In this document: positions 17,664-28,203 of the stretch, piece by piece
Position numbering within the stretch: position 1 is the first letter of the stretch
How the letters are laid out: every line of letters begins with the position of its first letter
Assembly: GCA_028697835.1 (NCBI GenBank)
Contig: JAQVDK010000014.1
Coordinates: forward strand, 1 to 32,192
Direction of reading: 5' to 3'
Source of the DNA: Eubacteriales bacterium
GTDB lineage: Bacteria; Bacillota; Clostridia; Monoglobales; Firm-18
DNA length: 32,192 bases
The notes under the pieces: model-generated
Told to the model about the DNA's origin: nothing
The model's database searches: none
The model's input: the letters and a program-made list of their open reading frames with translations, nothing else
Made by a program: the position numbers and the translations under genes

Positions 17664-18245
17664 ATGAATAATATAGTTTTGGCATCTGCCTCGCCCAGAA
17701 GGAAGGAGCTTTTGTCGCAGCTTTGCCTGTCGTTTGATGTAATTCCTGCCGAAAGTGACGAAACATTTTACCCTTCTTTGTCCATTGAGGAAAATATTGT
17801 AAGGCTTGCGCTTGGAAAAGCCAAAGCCTTGGAAGACAGTGCGCAGCCGGATAAAATTATAATAGGTGCAGATACGGTTGTGTGCCTGGACGGTAAGGTT
17901 CTTGGCAAGCCTGCAAGCGAAGACGAGGCATTTTCCATGCTGAAGGCTTTAAGCGGAAGGACTCATCATGTATATACAGGCTTTGCCCTGATTAGAAAAA
18001 GAGATGGAAAACAAATTACAGGTTATGAAAAAACCGAGGTTAGTTTCTATCATATAAGTGATGACGATATAAATGCATACATCAAAACAGCAGAGCCACA
18101 TGACAAGGCAGGTGCTTACGGTATTCAGGGAATGGGCGCTGTTTTTGTCAAAGGGATTTCGGGCGACTACAGCAACGTTGTCGGGCTTCCCCTTTCGCGA
18201 ATTGCCAAGGCGCTTGGCGAGTTTGGCGTAAGAGTATTCAAATAA
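17664..18245 (+). CDS. maf: Maf family nucleoside triphosphate pyrophosphatase
   Basis: LASASPRRKELLSQL, PAESDET, IIGADTVVCLDGKVLGKP, YGIQGMGAVFVKGISGDYSNVVGLPL. Confidence 0.96.
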   Translation: MNNIVLASASPRRKELLSQLCLSFDVIPAESDETFYPSLSIEENIVRLALGKAKALEDSAQPDKIIIGADTVVCLDGKVLGKPASEDEAFSMLKALSGRTHHVYTGFALIRKRDGKQITGYEKTEVSFYHISDDDINAYIKTAEPHDKAGAYGIQGMGAVFVKGISGDYSNVVGLPLSRIAKALGEFGVRVFK

Positions 18246-18288
18246 TTTCAAAATGTTTATATAAGTTTATATAAAAAGGAGAAAAATA

Positions 18289-19296
18289 ATGGCAACCAGA
18301 GATATTGGAATTGATTTAGGCACAGCAAACACTTTGATTCATGTAAAAGGCAAGGGAATAGTCGTTAACGAACCTTCGGTTGTAGCTATAAACAATGATA
18401 CCAACGAGGTTTTGGCAGTTGGGGATGGTGCAAAGGAAATGCTTGGCAGAACCCCGGGAAACATTGTTGCAATAAGGCCAATGAAAAATGGCGTAATAGC
18501 AGATTATAACGTTACGCAAAAGATGATTAAAAGTTTTATATCAAAGGCATATCCCAAACGATGGTTTTTAAAGCCGAGGGTTATTGTATGCATTCCCTCC
18601 GGAGTGACAGAGGTTGAAAAAAGAGCAATAGAAGAAGCGGTTATGCAGGCAGGGGCAAGAGAGGCTTATTTGATTGAAGAGCCCATGGCGGCTGCAATCG
18701 GTGCGGGACTGCCCGTTGAAGAGCCTGTCGGAAGCATGATTGTTGACATTGGCGGAGGAACCACGGAAGTGGCTGTTATTTCGCTGGGCGGCATTGTTAC
18801 AAGCGTATCCCTTAGAAAAGCAGGCGACCAGCTTGACGATGCCATAATACAATATGTAAAAAAGAACAAAAACCTTGCCATTGGAGAGCGAACAGCCGAG
18901 GAAGTAAAAATGAAAATTGGCAGCGCCTTTGTGTTGGACGAGGAGGAAGAGATGGAAATAAAGGGCCGAGACCTTTTAAGCGGGCTTCCCAAGATTATTT
19001 CCTTATCTTCGATTGAGGTAAGGGAAGCTTTAAGCGAGCCGGTAGGCGATATTTTAGACGCCATTAAAACCACCCTGGAAAAAACCCCGCCGGAGCTTGC
19101 TTCGGACATTATGGAAAGCGGAATTTACCTTACCGGAGGAGGCGCTCTTTTAAAAGGGCTTGACAGGCTTGTAAGCAAAGAAACGGGAATGCCTGTTATG
19201 ATTGCGGAAAATCCATTGGACTGTGTGGCGGTGGGAACAGGAAAGGTTTTAAACGAAATTGCCACGCTAAGGAAGGTGCTGTTGTCAACTAACTAA
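18289..19296 (+). CDS. mreB: Rod shape-determining protein MreB
   Basis: [69 protein letters not shown]. Confidence 0.97.
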   Translation: MATRDIGIDLGTANTLIHVKGKGIVVNEPSVVAINNDTNEVLAVGDGAKEMLGRTPGNIVAIRPMKNGVIADYNVTQKMIKSFISKAYPKRWFLKPRVIVCIPSGVTEVEKRAIEEAVMQAGAREAYLIEEPMAAAIGAGLPVEEPVGSMIVDIGGGTTEVAVISLGGIVTSVSLRKAGDQLDDAIIQYVKKNKNLAIGERTAEEVKMKIGSAFVLDEEEEMEIKGRDLLSGLPKIISLSSIEVREALSEPVGDILDAIKTTLEKTPPELASDIMESGIYLTGGGALLKGLDRLVSKETGMPVMIAENPLDCVAVGTGKVLNEIATLRKVLLSTN

Positions 19297-19315
19297 AATA
19301 AGCAGGTGGATACTA

Positions 19316-20152
19316 TTGAAAGAGCTTTTTACCAACAAGCATTTTATATTGTTGCTTGTCGTAACCTTGATTTTATTGGTTATGGCGGCTCTTTATACCA
19401 CTGAACGTGAAAGCGTTACCTTTGGAGAGGACCTTATAGCCTCTATAATAACACCCATGCAATCCCTGTTTACAAACATTACAGACGGCATTACAGGTTT
19501 TTTTGGCTACTTTACCGATGTTGATGCCATAAAAGAGGAAAACAAGCAAAAAACCGAAGAAATCCAAAAGCTAAAAAGCACCATAAGGCAGCTGGAACAG
19601 TATAAGCTGGAAAACGAAAGGTTAAAGCGAATGCTTGACCTTAGAGAAACCCTTGCCGATTTTGAGCTGGTGGGGGCGGAGGTAATCGGGAAAGACCCCG
19701 GAAGCTGGTACAGCTCTTTTACAATAAGCAAGGGAACTTCCGACGGACTTGCAGTAAAACAGCCCGTTATCACAAGCAGCGGGCTTGTTGGGCATATATA
19801 CGAAATAGGCACAAATTGGGCAAAGGTAATTTCCATCATCGACGTTGGCAGCAGCGTGGGCGCGATGGTGGTCAGAACCCGGGATGTGGCTGTTGTTGAA
19901 AGCGATGTGGATTTGCAGCAGGAGGGGCTTTGCAAGCTTACATATCTTTCTAAAAATGCCAGCTTGATTTCGGGCGATATAGTTGAAACCTCCGGCCTTG
20001 GCGGAATATATCCAAAGGGGCTTCTAATCGGTAAGATAAGGGAGGTAAAGCCGGAAACAGCAGGCATTTCCCAATATGCCATTATTGAGCCGGCAGTGGA
20101 TTTTCAAAGGATTTCCGAGGTGTTTGTTATAACAAACTATCCTTCAAGATAA
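19316..20152 (+). CDS. mreC: Rod shape-determining protein MreC
   Basis: N-terminal TM, coiled coil, MreC core (IGKDPGSWYSSFTISKGTSDGLAVKQPVITSSGLVGHI); TTG start; follows mreB. Confidence 0.95.
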   Translation: MKELFTNKHFILLLVVTLILLVMAALYTTERESVTFGEDLIASIITPMQSLFTNITDGITGFFGYFTDVDAIKEENKQKTEEIQKLKSTIRQLEQYKLENERLKRMLDLRETLADFELVGAEVIGKDPGSWYSSFTISKGTSDGLAVKQPVITSSGLVGHIYEIGTNWAKVISIIDVGSSVGAMVVRTRDVAVVESDVDLQQEGLCKLTYLSKNASLISGDIVETSGLGGIYPKGLLIGKIREVKPETAGISQYAIIEPAVDFQRISEVFVITNYPSR

Positions 20153-20165
20153 AAGGGAGGTTAAT

Positions 20166-20660
20166 GTGAGAGGGGCAATATATACGGTTCTTGCTATCAT
20201 ACTTTGCGCGTTGCAAACAACAATTTTTGAGCATTTAAGCTTTTTTGGCACTGTGCCCAACCTACTGATTGGGTTGGTTGTTTGCGTTGCCCTTACACGC
20301 AGTGCACTGGAAGGCGGAGCCATAGGCCTTTTATGCGGTATTTTTATAGATGTTTTGGGGCGAGGAACTTTTGGAGTTAATGCATTGCTTTTCCTGTACA
20401 TAGGTGTTGCCCTGGGACTTGTCAGCAATAAATTTTACAGGATAAGAGGCTTGGTTGTGTTTGCTTTTGCATTTTTATCAAACTTTGTTTATGCTTTTTT
20501 AATGTTCTTTTTCAAGTTTTACATTTGGGGATATGGCAACATGCTTGCCGCACTTGCAAAAAAAATAATCCCCGAAACCATATACACTGCTGTTTTTTCA
20601 GTGTTGATTTTGTTTTTAATAAGGAGCATCAACAAACGGGTTATGGGGGAGGAGGCATAA
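20166..20660 (+). CDS. mreD: Rod shape-determining protein MreD
   Basis: 164 aa multi-pass membrane protein directly between mreC and PBP2; GTG start. Confidence 0.9.
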   Translation: MRGAIYTVLAIILCALQTTIFEHLSFFGTVPNLLIGLVVCVALTRSALEGGAIGLLCGIFIDVLGRGTFGVNALLFLYIGVALGLVSNKFYRIRGLVVFAFAFLSNFVYAFLMFFFKFYIWGYGNMLAALAKKIIPETIYTAVFSVLILFLIRSINKRVMGEEA

Positions 20661-20661
20661 T

Positions 20662-22710
20662 GTGGATTGGAGCAGCCTGAAAAATAGATACACAGTTGTT
20701 TTCATCATTATTGCCATTATGATAATAGCAATATTTGTACGCCTTTTCCGCCTACAAGTTATTATGGGGGAGTATTATTCAATCCAGTCGGAAAACCGGC
20801 TGATACGCTCACAGCCGATACCTGCGCCCCGTGGTGAAATTTTGGACCGCTACGGCCGCCCGCTGATTACCAACCGTCAAGGATTCAACATTGTTTTTAG
20901 AAAAGAATACATAAAGGACGGTATGTTAAATCAGCTAATCCTCGACACCATAAATGTTATGGAGTTTTATGGAGAGGTGTACATCGACACATTTCCCATA
21001 ACATATGATATGCCTTTTGAATTCTATTTTCCCGATGTTTCCGAAGAAAAATTGGACGAACGTATAACACAGTTTAAGAAAAACAAAAAAATTGACAAAG
21101 AAGCTGATGCAAACGGTGTTATAGATTTTTACACCGAAAAATATAAAATAGATAGAGAACGCTTCACTCCCGAACAAATCAGGAAAATTATCGGGGTAAG
21201 ATACGAGATGGAAGCCCGCCTTTTTGGCAAAAACACGCCTTATACATTTGCCACGGACGTGGGCATTGACTGCGTTACTTACCTTAAAGAAAGGTCCTCG
21301 GAATTTCCGGGAGTAACCATTTCCGTAGAGCCCATAAGGGAATACACAAACGGAACGCTTGCGGCGCATATATTAGGGTTTGTGGGCGTTATGTATGCGG
21401 AAGAATATGAGGTTTTGAAGGACAAAAACTATAATATAAACGACCTTGTGGGAAAAGACGGGATAGAAAAATACCTTGAAGGATATTTAAAAGGAAAAGA
21501 TGGCTCCCTTAGCATTGAGCAAAACATAGAAGGGAAAATGACCAAGGTCATAGAGTCAAAGCCTGAAATTCCGGGAAATTATGCGGTTTTAACGTTGGAC
21601 GCTCAATTGCAAAAGACCTTAGAGGACTCTCTTGAAAGAACAATAGGCGAAATCAGCCGAAAGCCCAAGACAAAAGACGCCCGTGCCGGCGCAGGAGTGG
21701 TTATAGACGTAGGCACCGGTGAAATTTTAGCCATGGCATCGTACCCGACCTTTGACCCATCGAAGTTTAACGAGCTTTGGGGAGAGCTTAGCCAGCACCC
21801 GGACAAGCCAATGTGGAACAGGGCAATTTCCGGGCTGTACGCTCCGGGTTCTACCTTTAAAGTGCTTACGGCTATTGCCGCTTTGGAGCTGGGGGTCATA
21901 TCCCCTAACGAAAGCATTTATTGCGAAGGGATTTACAATTTTTATGCCAGCTCCGGATATGCGCCAAGGTGTTGGGTTTATCCAAGCAGACATGGGCATC
22001 AAAACGCAGTTCAAGCCATTGAAAATTCCTGCAACTACTATTTTTACGAGGTTGGCAGGAGAATGGGCATAGACAGCCTGGCGGGCTTTGGAGGGCAGTT
22101 TGGTCTGGGAGAGGTTACGGGGGTGGAGCTGTACGGGGAATCCAAAGGGATTCTTGCATCAAGGGAGTATAGGGAAAAAATTGGTCAGCCTTGGTACCCG
22201 GGAGACACCGTCCAAGCCGCAATCGGGCAGTCGGACCACCTTTTTACGCCTGTTCAGCTTGCAAATTACACCGCAACCATTGCAAACGGCGGCAGAAGGT
22301 ACAGACCGCATCTTGTCAAAAGCGTAAAGGCATATGATACGGCACAGAGTATTTTTGAAACCCCTATTGAAGTATTAAACGACATTAACATAAAGCCGCA
22401 AAATTATCAAGCTGTTATAAGAGGAATGAGAAGAGTTTCCGAAACAGGTACCGCAAGCACTGCATTTGCAAGTTTTGAAATACCGGTAGGCGGTAAAACA
22501 GGCAGTGCCTCTGTTGCAAGCGGAGAGGCAAACGGGCTTTTTATCGCATTTGCACCCTTTGACGACCCACAAATTGCAGTAGCGGTTGTTATAGAGCATG
22601 CGGGCAGCGGCGGTGCTGTAATTCCTGTTGCAAAGGATGTAATAGAAGCCTATATGGCAGTGGATACGGTGGAGGACGAAATCGAGCCTTATAATCGATT
22701 GGTGAGGTGA
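20662..22710 (+). CDS. mrdA: Penicillin-binding protein 2 (class B, elongasome transpeptidase)
   Basis: RLQVIMGEYYSIQSENRLIRSQPIPAPRGEILDRYGRPL; active-site STFK (APGSTFKVLTA), SCN (NSCNYYF), KTG (GGKTGSA). Confidence 0.95.
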   Translation: MDWSSLKNRYTVVFIIIAIMIIAIFVRLFRLQVIMGEYYSIQSENRLIRSQPIPAPRGEILDRYGRPLITNRQGFNIVFRKEYIKDGMLNQLILDTINVMEFYGEVYIDTFPITYDMPFEFYFPDVSEEKLDERITQFKKNKKIDKEADANGVIDFYTEKYKIDRERFTPEQIRKIIGVRYEMEARLFGKNTPYTFATDVGIDCVTYLKERSSEFPGVTISVEPIREYTNGTLAAHILGFVGVMYAEEYEVLKDKNYNINDLVGKDGIEKYLEGYLKGKDGSLSIEQNIEGKMTKVIESKPEIPGNYAVLTLDAQLQKTLEDSLERTIGEISRKPKTKDARAGAGVVIDVGTGEILAMASYPTFDPSKFNELWGELSQHPDKPMWNRAISGLYAPGSTFKVLTAIAALELGVISPNESIYCEGIYNFYASSGYAPRCWVYPSRHGHQNAVQAIENSCNYYFYEVGRRMGIDSLAGFGGQFGLGEVTGVELYGESKGILASREYREKIGQPWYPGDTVQAAIGQSDHLFTPVQLANYTATIANGGRRYRPHLVKSVKAYDTAQSIFETPIEVLNDINIKPQNYQAVIRGMRRVSETGTASTAFASFEIPVGGKTGSASVASGEANGLFIAFAPFDDPQIAVAVVIEHAGSGGAVIPVAKDVIEAYMAVDTVEDEIEPYNRLVR

Positions 22711-22714
22711 TATT

Positions 22715-23491
22715 ATGCCGCAGGTAATTTCTGTAGTTTCCGGAAAAGGTGGTGTGGGCAAAACCACTACGGTTGCTAATGTAGGGGCAGCCCTTGCCGC
22801 AATGGGAAAGCGTGTTTTGCTTATAGATGCGGACGTTGGGCTTAGGAATTTGGATATTTCCTTGGGGATGCAGGACAAAGTCGTCTATCATTTCAACGAC
22901 ATAATAAACGGGCAGTGCACCCCGACCCAGGCAATTGTGCCCCACGACAAATATTTGGGGCTTCAGCTTTTAACCGCCCCGCAAAATGTTTTAAGTTCTC
23001 AGATTGACAAAGACAAGTTCAAAGAGCTTGTTTTGGGTCTAAAGCAAAATTATGACTATGTATTGATTGATTGTGCCGCAGGGATTGACGACAGTTTTGT
23101 CATGGGGGCAATGGCGGCGGACATGGTTATAATTGTTGCCACTCCCGAGCTTATATCCGTCCGGGATGCCGACAGGGTTGCCGTCAGCCTTGAAAAACTG
23201 GCGATTGAACAAATTAATTTAATTATTAACAGAATAAGTGTTGACATGGTTAAAAAAGGTGATATGATAGATATTGACACCATTATAAATACGGTTGCCG
23301 TACCGCTTATAGGCGCAGTTCCGGAAAGCTCGGAGGTAATAGTGTCAAACAACAAGGGAAGACCTATAGTTTTAAGCGCCAATTCATACGCAGGAAAGGC
23401 TTTTTTAAACATAGCAAAGCGGATTACGGGGGAAAAAGTCCCCATTCTAAAAGAGAAGAAGAGAAATATATTTAGATTATTAAAAAAATGA
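22715..23491 (+). CDS. minD: Septum site-determining protein MinD
   Basis: Deviant Walker A KGGVGKTT, DADVGLRNLDISLG, LIDCAAGID, and C-terminal amphipathic tail EKKRNIFRLLKK resembling the MinD membrane-targeting sequence. Confidence 0.95.
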   Translation: MPQVISVVSGKGGVGKTTTVANVGAALAAMGKRVLLIDADVGLRNLDISLGMQDKVVYHFNDIINGQCTPTQAIVPHDKYLGLQLLTAPQNVLSSQIDKDKFKELVLGLKQNYDYVLIDCAAGIDDSFVMGAMAADMVIIVATPELISVRDADRVAVSLEKLAIEQINLIINRISVDMVKKGDMIDIDTIINTVAVPLIGAVPESSEVIVSNNKGRPIVLSANSYAGKAFLNIAKRITGEKVPILKEKKRNIFRLLKK

Positions 23492-23505
23492 AAGGGTAAT
23501 GGTTT

Positions 23506-23925
23506 ATGAACATAGCATTAATTGCACACGATAAGAAAAAAGAATTGATGGTTGAATTTACCATAGCGTATAGGGGAATTTTAAGCAAACATAATTTGGT
23601 GGCAACAGGCACCACGGGTTCCCTTATAATCGAAGCAACAGGGCTTAATGTCCATCGGTTTTTATCCGGACCGCAAGGCGGGGACCAGCAAATAGGCGCA
23701 AGGATTGCCTACAACGAGATTGACCTTGTGCTGTTTTTCCGTGACCCCCTTACAGCACAGCCTCACGAGCCGGATGTAAATGCTCTTTTGCGCCTTTGCG
23801 ACGTGCACAATATACCCCTTGCAACAAATGTTGCAACGGCGGAAGTTTTGGTGCAGGGCTTGGCAAGGGGCGACCTGGACTGGAGAAATATCGTAAATCC
23901 CAAAAACAAAGAGGGGATAAAGTAA
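23506..23925 (+). CDS. mgsA: Methylglyoxal synthase
   Basis: [70 protein letters not shown]. Confidence 0.97.
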   Translation: MNIALIAHDKKKELMVEFTIAYRGILSKHNLVATGTTGSLIIEATGLNVHRFLSGPQGGDQQIGARIAYNEIDLVLFFRDPLTAQPHEPDVNALLRLCDVHNIPLATNVATAEVLVQGLARGDLDWRNIVNPKNKEGIK

Positions 23926-24018
23926 TTTGCGGCTTTTATTGCAAAGTGCAGCTAAAGCATAAATATTAAAAATTCGGAATATGCTTAAAATATAAAAATA
24001 AAGCTGGAGGGGATTTTC

Positions 24019-24684
24019 ATATTTTTTAAAAGAATTCGTGAGGATATAAAAGCGATTATGCAGCGTGACCCTGCCGCAAGGAGCGCGATAGAGGTTTTTT
24101 TCCTGTATCCCGGATTTAGGGCGGTCAGAAGCTACCGTCTTGCAAACTGGTGCTATAGGCACAGGTTTTTCTTTTTGGCAAGATGGATTTCGCAGCGTGC
24201 CAGCCGCAAAACAGGCATAGAAATTCACCCGGCTGCAACAATCGGCAAAGGTTTGTTTATTGACCATGGCGTGGGCGTTGTAATTGGCGAAACCACCGTA
24301 ATCGGGGATAATTGCACCATTTATCAGGGGGTAACCTTGGGCGGAACGGGAAAAGAGAAGGGCAAGCGCCACCCAACCATAGGCAGCAACGTTGTCATTG
24401 GGGCGGGAGCCAAGGTTTTAGGCCCGTTTCAGGTGGGGGACAATGCAAAAATTGCGGCTAATGCAGTGGTTCTTTCGGAGGTTCCGCCAAACAGTACTTG
24501 TGTTGGCGTGCCGGGAAGAATAGTAAAAATCGACAATAAAAAAGTACGTCCCACAAATTGCGATTTAGACCATATACACATTCCCGACCCGATTTCCATG
24601 GAACTTTGCAAAATCATAAACAGGCTTGAAAAATTGGAAAAAGCGGTAGAAGAAAAAGGAGAAACAAAAGATGAGACTGTATAA
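24019..24684 (+). CDS. cysE: Serine O-acetyltransferase (probable non-canonical start codon; 24058 is the first ATG/GTG/TTG)
   Basis: Left-handed beta-helix hexapeptide repeats ([57 protein letters not shown]); N-terminal conserved [25 protein letters not shown] extends upstream of 24058; GGAGGGG at 24006-24012. Confidence 0.85.
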   Translation: MFFKRIREDIKAIMQRDPAARSAIEVFFLYPGFRAVRSYRLANWCYRHRFFFLARWISQRASRKTGIEIHPAATIGKGLFIDHGVGVVIGETTVIGDNCTIYQGVTLGGTGKEKGKRHPTIGSNVVIGAGAKVLGPFQVGDNAKIAANAVVLSEVPPNSTCVGVPGRIVKIDNKKVRPTNCDLDHIHIPDPISMELCKIINRLEKLEKAVEEKGETKDETV

Positions 24685-26059
24685 CACACTAACAAGGCAA
24701 AAAGAAGAATTTATACCTTTAAACCCGGGCGAGGTGAAAATGTACTCTTGCGGGCCTACGGTATATAACTATTTCCACATAGGCAACGCCCGCCCTTTTA
24801 TTGTGTTCGACACATTGCGAAGGTATTTTGAATATCAAGGCTATAAGGTTGCCTTTGTGCAGAATTTTACGGATATAGACGACAAAATGATAAATAAGGC
24901 AAACGCCGAAGGAGTGACTGTAAAGGAGCTTGCCGACAAGTTTATTGAAGAATATTTTAAAGACGCCGATGCTTTGGGGATAAAAAGGGCTACCTATCAC
25001 CCTAAGGCAACGGAAAATATCGATGCCATTATTCAAATGATTCAAAAGCTGCAAGAGAAGGGTTATGCATATAACGTAGATGGAGATGTTTACTTTGCAA
25101 CCAAAAATTTTGAGGAATATGGAAAGCTTTCTCACCAGCCTTTAGAGGAGCTTGAATCCGGCGCAAGGGTTGATGTAAGCGAAGCAAAAAAAGACCCTAT
25201 GGATTTTGCACTGTGGAAAGCGCAAAAACCGGGAGAGCCTGCGTGGGAAAGCCCCTGGGGACTTGGAAGGCCCGGCTGGCACATAGAATGCTCCGCCATG
25301 GCAAGCAAATACCTTGGAGAAACAATAGATATCCACAGCGGCGGACAGGACTTGATTTTCCCTCACCACGAAAACGAGATTGCCCAAAGCGAATGTGCCC
25401 ATTGCGCTCCCTTTGCAAGATATTGGCTGCACAATGGCTATATAAACGTGGACAATAGAAAAATGTCCAAATCATTGGGAAATTTCTTTACGGTAAGAGA
25501 TGTATTAAAAAAATTCAATGCGGAAGTAATCAGGTTTTTTATGCTTTCCGCCCACTACAGAACGCCAATAAATTTTTCGCAGGAGCTTGTCGAGCAGGCA
25601 AAATCAGGGCTTGACCGTCTTTATAATACAATTTACAACCTTGAATTTTTGCTGGAAAGTGCAAAAGACGGCAACGAAAGCGAAGATGTGGCAAAGATGA
25701 TTAAAGAGCGCAAAAACTCTTTCATAGAGGCTATGGACGATGACCTCAACACCGCCCTTGCCATATCCGTGCTGTTTGATTTGTCAAAAGACATCAACAC
25801 AAACATCGGCGCCGATGACACCAAAGGCACCATAAAGGCTGCAATTGACACCATGAAAGAGCTGGGCGGGATTTTAGGCTTGCTTCAAAAAGAAAAAGAA
25901 AATAGTTTGGATGATGAAATAGAAGTGCTGATTGAAAAGAGGCAGCAGGCAAGAAAAAACAAAGATTTTGCATTAGCAGACGAAATTCGGGACAAACTAA
26001 AAGCACAGGGTATTATTTTAGAGGACACGCCCACGGGAGTAAAATGGCGAAAGGAATAG
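24671..26059 (+). CDS. cysS: Cysteinyl-tRNA synthetase
   Basis: [74 protein letters not shown]. Confidence 0.98.
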   Translation: MRLYNTLTRQKEEFIPLNPGEVKMYSCGPTVYNYFHIGNARPFIVFDTLRRYFEYQGYKVAFVQNFTDIDDKMINKANAEGVTVKELADKFIEEYFKDADALGIKRATYHPKATENIDAIIQMIQKLQEKGYAYNVDGDVYFATKNFEEYGKLSHQPLEELESGARVDVSEAKKDPMDFALWKAQKPGEPAWESPWGLGRPGWHIECSAMASKYLGETIDIHSGGQDLIFPHHENEIAQSECAHCAPFARYWLHNGYINVDNRKMSKSLGNFFTVRDVLKKFNAEVIRFFMLSAHYRTPINFSQELVEQAKSGLDRLYNTIYNLEFLLESAKDGNESEDVAKMIKERKNSFIEAMDDDLNTALAISVLFDLSKDINTNIGADDTKGTIKAAIDTMKELGGILGLLQKEKENSLDDEIEVLIEKRQQARKNKDFALADEIRDKLKAQGIILEDTPTGVKWRKE

Positions 26060-26065
26060 TTTGTC

Positions 26066-26878
26066 TTGGACATAAAACAAATAAACAAATTGCGTCATCC
26101 GTATGAGCGGACTTTATACTTGATTTGTGCCGCTTTAAATACCGCTATGCTGTTTTTTCTGGTTAGCGGCGTAATTTTGCTTTGGGACAGGCTTCTTATA
26201 AGCTCATACTTTAAAAATCTGTATCTTTCAGTGATTTCACTTTTTACCATAGCGTTTTACAGCATGGGCACCACCTTTGCACAGACAAGGGTTTATTCCG
26301 TTAGGGTGTCATATGAGCAGTTCCCGCAGCTTTATGAAATTGTGCAGGAGTTTGCAAAAATGCTTGAAATGCCAAGGGTGCCCGGCATATATATTCGTCA
26401 GGAAAACGGTATTTTAAACGCATTTGCCGCATATTTTTGGGGCAGAAATTATGTAAAGGTAAATACCGAAATTATTGAAGTCGGCTTTTTAGAGTATAAG
26501 GATTTGGACGCAGTTTCATTTGTTATAGCTCATGAGATGGCTCATATATACCTGCAGCACACCCGGTTTTGGTACAACGCCAGCATTCTTTTGGCAAAAG
26601 CCATTCCGATTTTGGGTACTGCCCTTTCACGTGCCCAGGAGTTTAGCTGCGACAGGATTGCCCTTGAGCTTTGCCCCGAGGGCAGGCATGGCTTGTTTTT
26701 GCTTCTTTTGGGAAAGCACCTTTATAAAAACATAAATGTAGATGAGTATCTTCGCCAAGCGGAAAACACAAGGGGCATATTTGAATTTTTTATAAACTTA
26801 AATGCAACTCATCCTGTTGATACCAGGCGTGTTCTTGCCGTATATAGGCCGGAAAAACGGGGAAAGTTGCTTTTTTAA
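26066..26878 (+). CDS. M48 family metallopeptidase (membrane-associated)
   Basis: Two N-terminal TM segments; HEMAH zinc motif (VIAHEMAHIYLQHTRFWYN) and EFSCDRIAL; TTG start. Confidence 0.88.
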   Translation: MDIKQINKLRHPYERTLYLICAALNTAMLFFLVSGVILLWDRLLISSYFKNLYLSVISLFTIAFYSMGTTFAQTRVYSVRVSYEQFPQLYEIVQEFAKMLEMPRVPGIYIRQENGILNAFAAYFWGRNYVKVNTEIIEVGFLEYKDLDAVSFVIAHEMAHIYLQHTRFWYNASILLAKAIPILGTALSRAQEFSCDRIALELCPEGRHGLFLLLLGKHLYKNINVDEYLRQAENTRGIFEFFINLNATHPVDTRRVLAVYRPEKRGKLLF

Positions 26879-26909
26879 CTAAATTTAAAGTAACAAGGAA
26901 TGGTTAATA

Positions 26910-27275
26910 ATGAAAACAGACGAATATTCACCGCTTGTCCTTGCTTATATAGGGGACGCGGTGTATGAGCTTTATGTAAGAAAAAATCTTGTGTGCGGGC
27001 ATAATATGCCTGTGGACAAGCTTCATAAATCCGCCACAAAACTGGTCAATGCCGGGGCGCAAAGCGAAAGCTTTAAAAGAATAGAAAGCATGCTTACGGA
27101 AAAGGAGCTTTCAATATACAAAAGGGGCAGGAACACAAAATCCGCCGTGCCTAAAAATGCAGAAATGTCCCAATACCGCTGCGCAACGGGATTGGAAGCC
27201 CTTATTGGTTACATATATCTCAATGGTGATTTTGATAGATTAGATGAGATTATGTCGCTGATTTTGGAAAAATAA
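26910..27275 (+). CDS. mrnC: Mini-ribonuclease 3
   Basis: LAYIGDAVYELYVRKNLV, KLHKSATKLVNAGAQSE, KRGRNTKSAVPKNAEMSQYRCATGLEALIGYIYL. Confidence 0.95.
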   Translation: MKTDEYSPLVLAYIGDAVYELYVRKNLVCGHNMPVDKLHKSATKLVNAGAQSESFKRIESMLTEKELSIYKRGRNTKSAVPKNAEMSQYRCATGLEALIGYIYLNGDFDRLDEIMSLILEK

Positions 27276-27336
27276 AGTATGCCTTTGAGATTTTTTCACA
27301 AAACAGTGTTAAAAAATAAACTTTGGATGATGAATT

Positions 27337-28203
27337 GTGAAAAAATACTTTGCAATATTAAAGAAATATGGTATAATAACTATCGGCGTTCTTATAACCG
27401 CCCTTGCTTTGGTGCTTTTTTTGGCGCCAAACCATTTGACAAGCGGCGGAATAAGCGGTCTTGCCACCGTTTTGCATTTTGTTATCGGTGTGCCGATTGG
27501 TGTTATTTCCCTTGCTTTAAATGTTCCCATTTTTATAGCAGGGTTTTTGGCAAACGGAAAAAACTTCGGCATAAAAACCCTGTATGCAACACTTACTCTG
27601 TCGGTTTTTATTGATGTTTTTTCAGCTTTGCCGCCTGTTACGAATGATGTTTTCCTTGCGTCGCTCTTTGGCGGGGCGCTGATGGGCACGGGCTTGGGAA
27701 TTGTATTTTTGGCAGGCGCAACCACCGGCGGAACTGATATCGTGGCAGCTTTGATTAAAAGAAAGCTCAGGCATTTTCCCATCGGAAGGCTTGTTTTGTC
27801 GATTGACGTTTTAATAATAATTTTTGCAACAGTGGTTTTTTGGGACTTTGGAATAGGTCTTTATTCTGCAATTTCCATGTTTGTTTGCTCTTATATTATT
27901 GACACCATTATAGACGGTGGGAAATTTGCAAAAACAGTTTTTATTATATCGGACCACTACCAAAGCATTGCTGATAGTATAAACCACGAGCTTGAAAGAG
28001 GAGTTACCGGTCTTTTAGGGTGTGGAATGTATAGCGGCAATGAAAAGGTTGTGCTTATGTGTACCTTAAAGAGCAGGGAAATTCCCCGACTTAAGGATGT
28101 TGTAAGAAGCAAGGACAGCTCTGCATTTGTTGTTTTAACGGATGTAAGAGAGGTCTTAGGTGAAGGATTTATAAAATACGAGGGAGGAAGTAGTATTGAA
28201 TAA
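27337..28203 (+). CDS. YitT family membrane protein
   Basis: N-terminal TMs, APNHLTSGGISGLATVLHF, GATTGGTDIVAAL, C-terminal DUF2179-like domain (FIISDHYQSIADSINHELERGVTGLLGCGMYSG); GTG start. Confidence 0.94.
   Translation: MKKYFAILKKYGIITIGVLITALALVLFLAPNHLTSGGISGLATVLHFVIGVPIGVISLALNVPIFIAGFLANGKNFGIKTLYATLTLSVFIDVFSALPPVTNDVFLASLFGGALMGTGLGIVFLAGATTGGTDIVAALIKRKLRHFPIGRLVLSIDVLIIIFATVVFWDFGIGLYSAISMFVCSYIIDTIIDGGKFAKTVFIISDHYQSIADSINHELERGVTGLLGCGMYSGNEKVVLMCTLKSREIPRLKDVVRSKDSSAFVVLTDVREVLGEGFIKYEGGSSIE

Noticed and set aside
23926-24020. Possible Cys T-box leader upstream of cysE-cysS
   Set aside because: The gap is under 100 bp, with no T-box consensus (TGGNACCGCG-like) and no terminator hairpin.
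23662-24372. 236-aa minus-strand ORF antisense to mgsA and cysE
   Set aside because: Long but fully antisense to two clear genes and spanning their intergenic gap; no recognizable family.
27279-27614. 111-aa plus-strand ORF after mrnC
   Set aside because: Overlaps the well-supported YitT gene in another frame; composition (Cys/Arg/Tyr-rich) is typical of an out-of-frame translation.
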